A stretch of 64,000 bases of DNA, taken from NCBI RefSeq assembly GCF_009870125.1, contig NC_046681.1, forward strand, positions 21,279,001 to 21,343,000, written 5' to 3'. Source of the DNA: Drosophila pseudoobscura (Eukaryota > Arthropoda > Insecta > Diptera > Drosophilidae). Below, in pieces: positions 63,493 through 64,000 of the stretch (the stretch's first letter is position 1; every line of letters begins with the position of its first letter). Below the pieces are notes generated by a model. The model saw nothing but the letters and a program-made list of their open reading frames with translations, was not told where the DNA came from and ran no database searches. A program made the position numbers and the translations under genes.

Positions 63493-64000
63493 AGCCACAG
63501 CCCCCTGAGCGGCTCAAAGTCAATGTTTGCTCAGTCATTTGTGGCAGATGTAGAGTTGCTTCTCAATTTAATTTGTGTGTGTTGTTTCGTTGCATTGCAC
63601 TCCACGTTTTGGGGCTGATCATTTCGTTGTTGGAATGCAATATTTAATTCCCAAAAGCTGCATTAAGAAGCAGTCGGTCATCTCCCTCACACACGCACAC
63701 AACACACATCACTCACCCACACACACACACACACACACACATGGCATCTACAACAAAGTGGAATGCAATCCACAACATCAAGGAAGAAATTGGGCGGCTA
63801 CACACGATACATTTTCCATCGATGCGCTCTAGTCGCTTGGGATTTTTACCAGATCCCATGCGAATCGGATCGGGTGGAAATTGTATAATGTAATAGCAGT
63901 CTGGCCGTTTTATTTTGTTGGTTTGTTGGTTCTCCCTTAATGTCTCTGTTTACCTCCATCCTTCTGTTTGTCTTGATTTTTGTCTTGTGTTTTGTCTTTG
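63493..64000 (+). other. CLIP-190: start of next CLIP-190 intron
   Basis: Non-coding to the window end; (AC)n microsatellite at 63717-63740. Confidence 0.5.

Overview
The window looks like a Drosophila genomic fragment. The organism call rests on the proteins: an insect POU factor (Pdm2), an LRR plus calponin-homology protein (Lrch) and the plus-end tracking protein CLIP-190, all with short GT..AG introns and fly-type core promoter motifs (Motif 1, DRE, Motif 6-like). The combination of genes differs from what I recall of D. melanogaster, where pdm2, Lrch and CLIP-190 are all on 2L but not adjacent, so this is probably a more diverged Drosophila. An obscura-group species would fit, but that is a guess.

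Layout. 1-1144 (+) is the 3' coding exon of pdm2, followed by its 3'UTR and poly(A) signal near 1611. A GC-rich probable transposon relic (about 3.06-3.42 kb) precedes an intronless MORN5-like gene (3646-4755, +). A frame-broken gene relic on the minus strand (about 5.18-5.69 kb) follows, then AT-rich spacer to about 9.3 kb. 9.3-34.55 kb is Lrch on the minus strand. Its first coding exon is at 34177-33916, a 15.2 kb first intron follows, then a compact block of LRR, linker and calponin-homology exons (18732-15971), and finally two alternative 3' terminal exons. One (14163-13054) ends in a tail-anchor membrane helix; the other (10307-10095) gives a short soluble end. A small same-strand gene with repeated Ile-Leu-Lys motifs seems nested between exon 5 and the membrane-anchor exon (15277-14491). 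Lrch intron 1 carries a full-length, apparently very young Ty3/gypsy-type LTR retrotransposon (20208-25026, +) with LTRs that look identical and an unbroken single Gag-Pol frame.

34.5-39.2 kb is the divergent intergenic space between Lrch (leftward) and CLIP-190 (rightward). Each promoter has a Motif 1 element next to an array of TATACCGT / ACGGTATA sites, and the two arrays are inverted copies of one another (33 of 34 bases identical in the core). CLIP-190 runs from a 5'UTR exon (donor at 39881) and an ATG at 40090 to beyond the right edge. I can place the disordered N-terminal exons, two in-frame candidate cassette exons (58338-58475, 59126-59167), both CAP-Gly domains (60707-61619), a serine/proline linker exon and the first coiled-coil exon (63094-63204). 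One 54-nt intron inside CAP-Gly 1 is fully open in frame.

Functionally the three host genes are a neural/wing transcription factor, a cortical actin/microtubule-associated scaffold and a microtubule plus-end tracker; no shared pathway is implied, except that Lrch and CLIP-190 share a promoter architecture and may be regulated alike. No CRISPR, rRNA or functional tRNA gene was seen.
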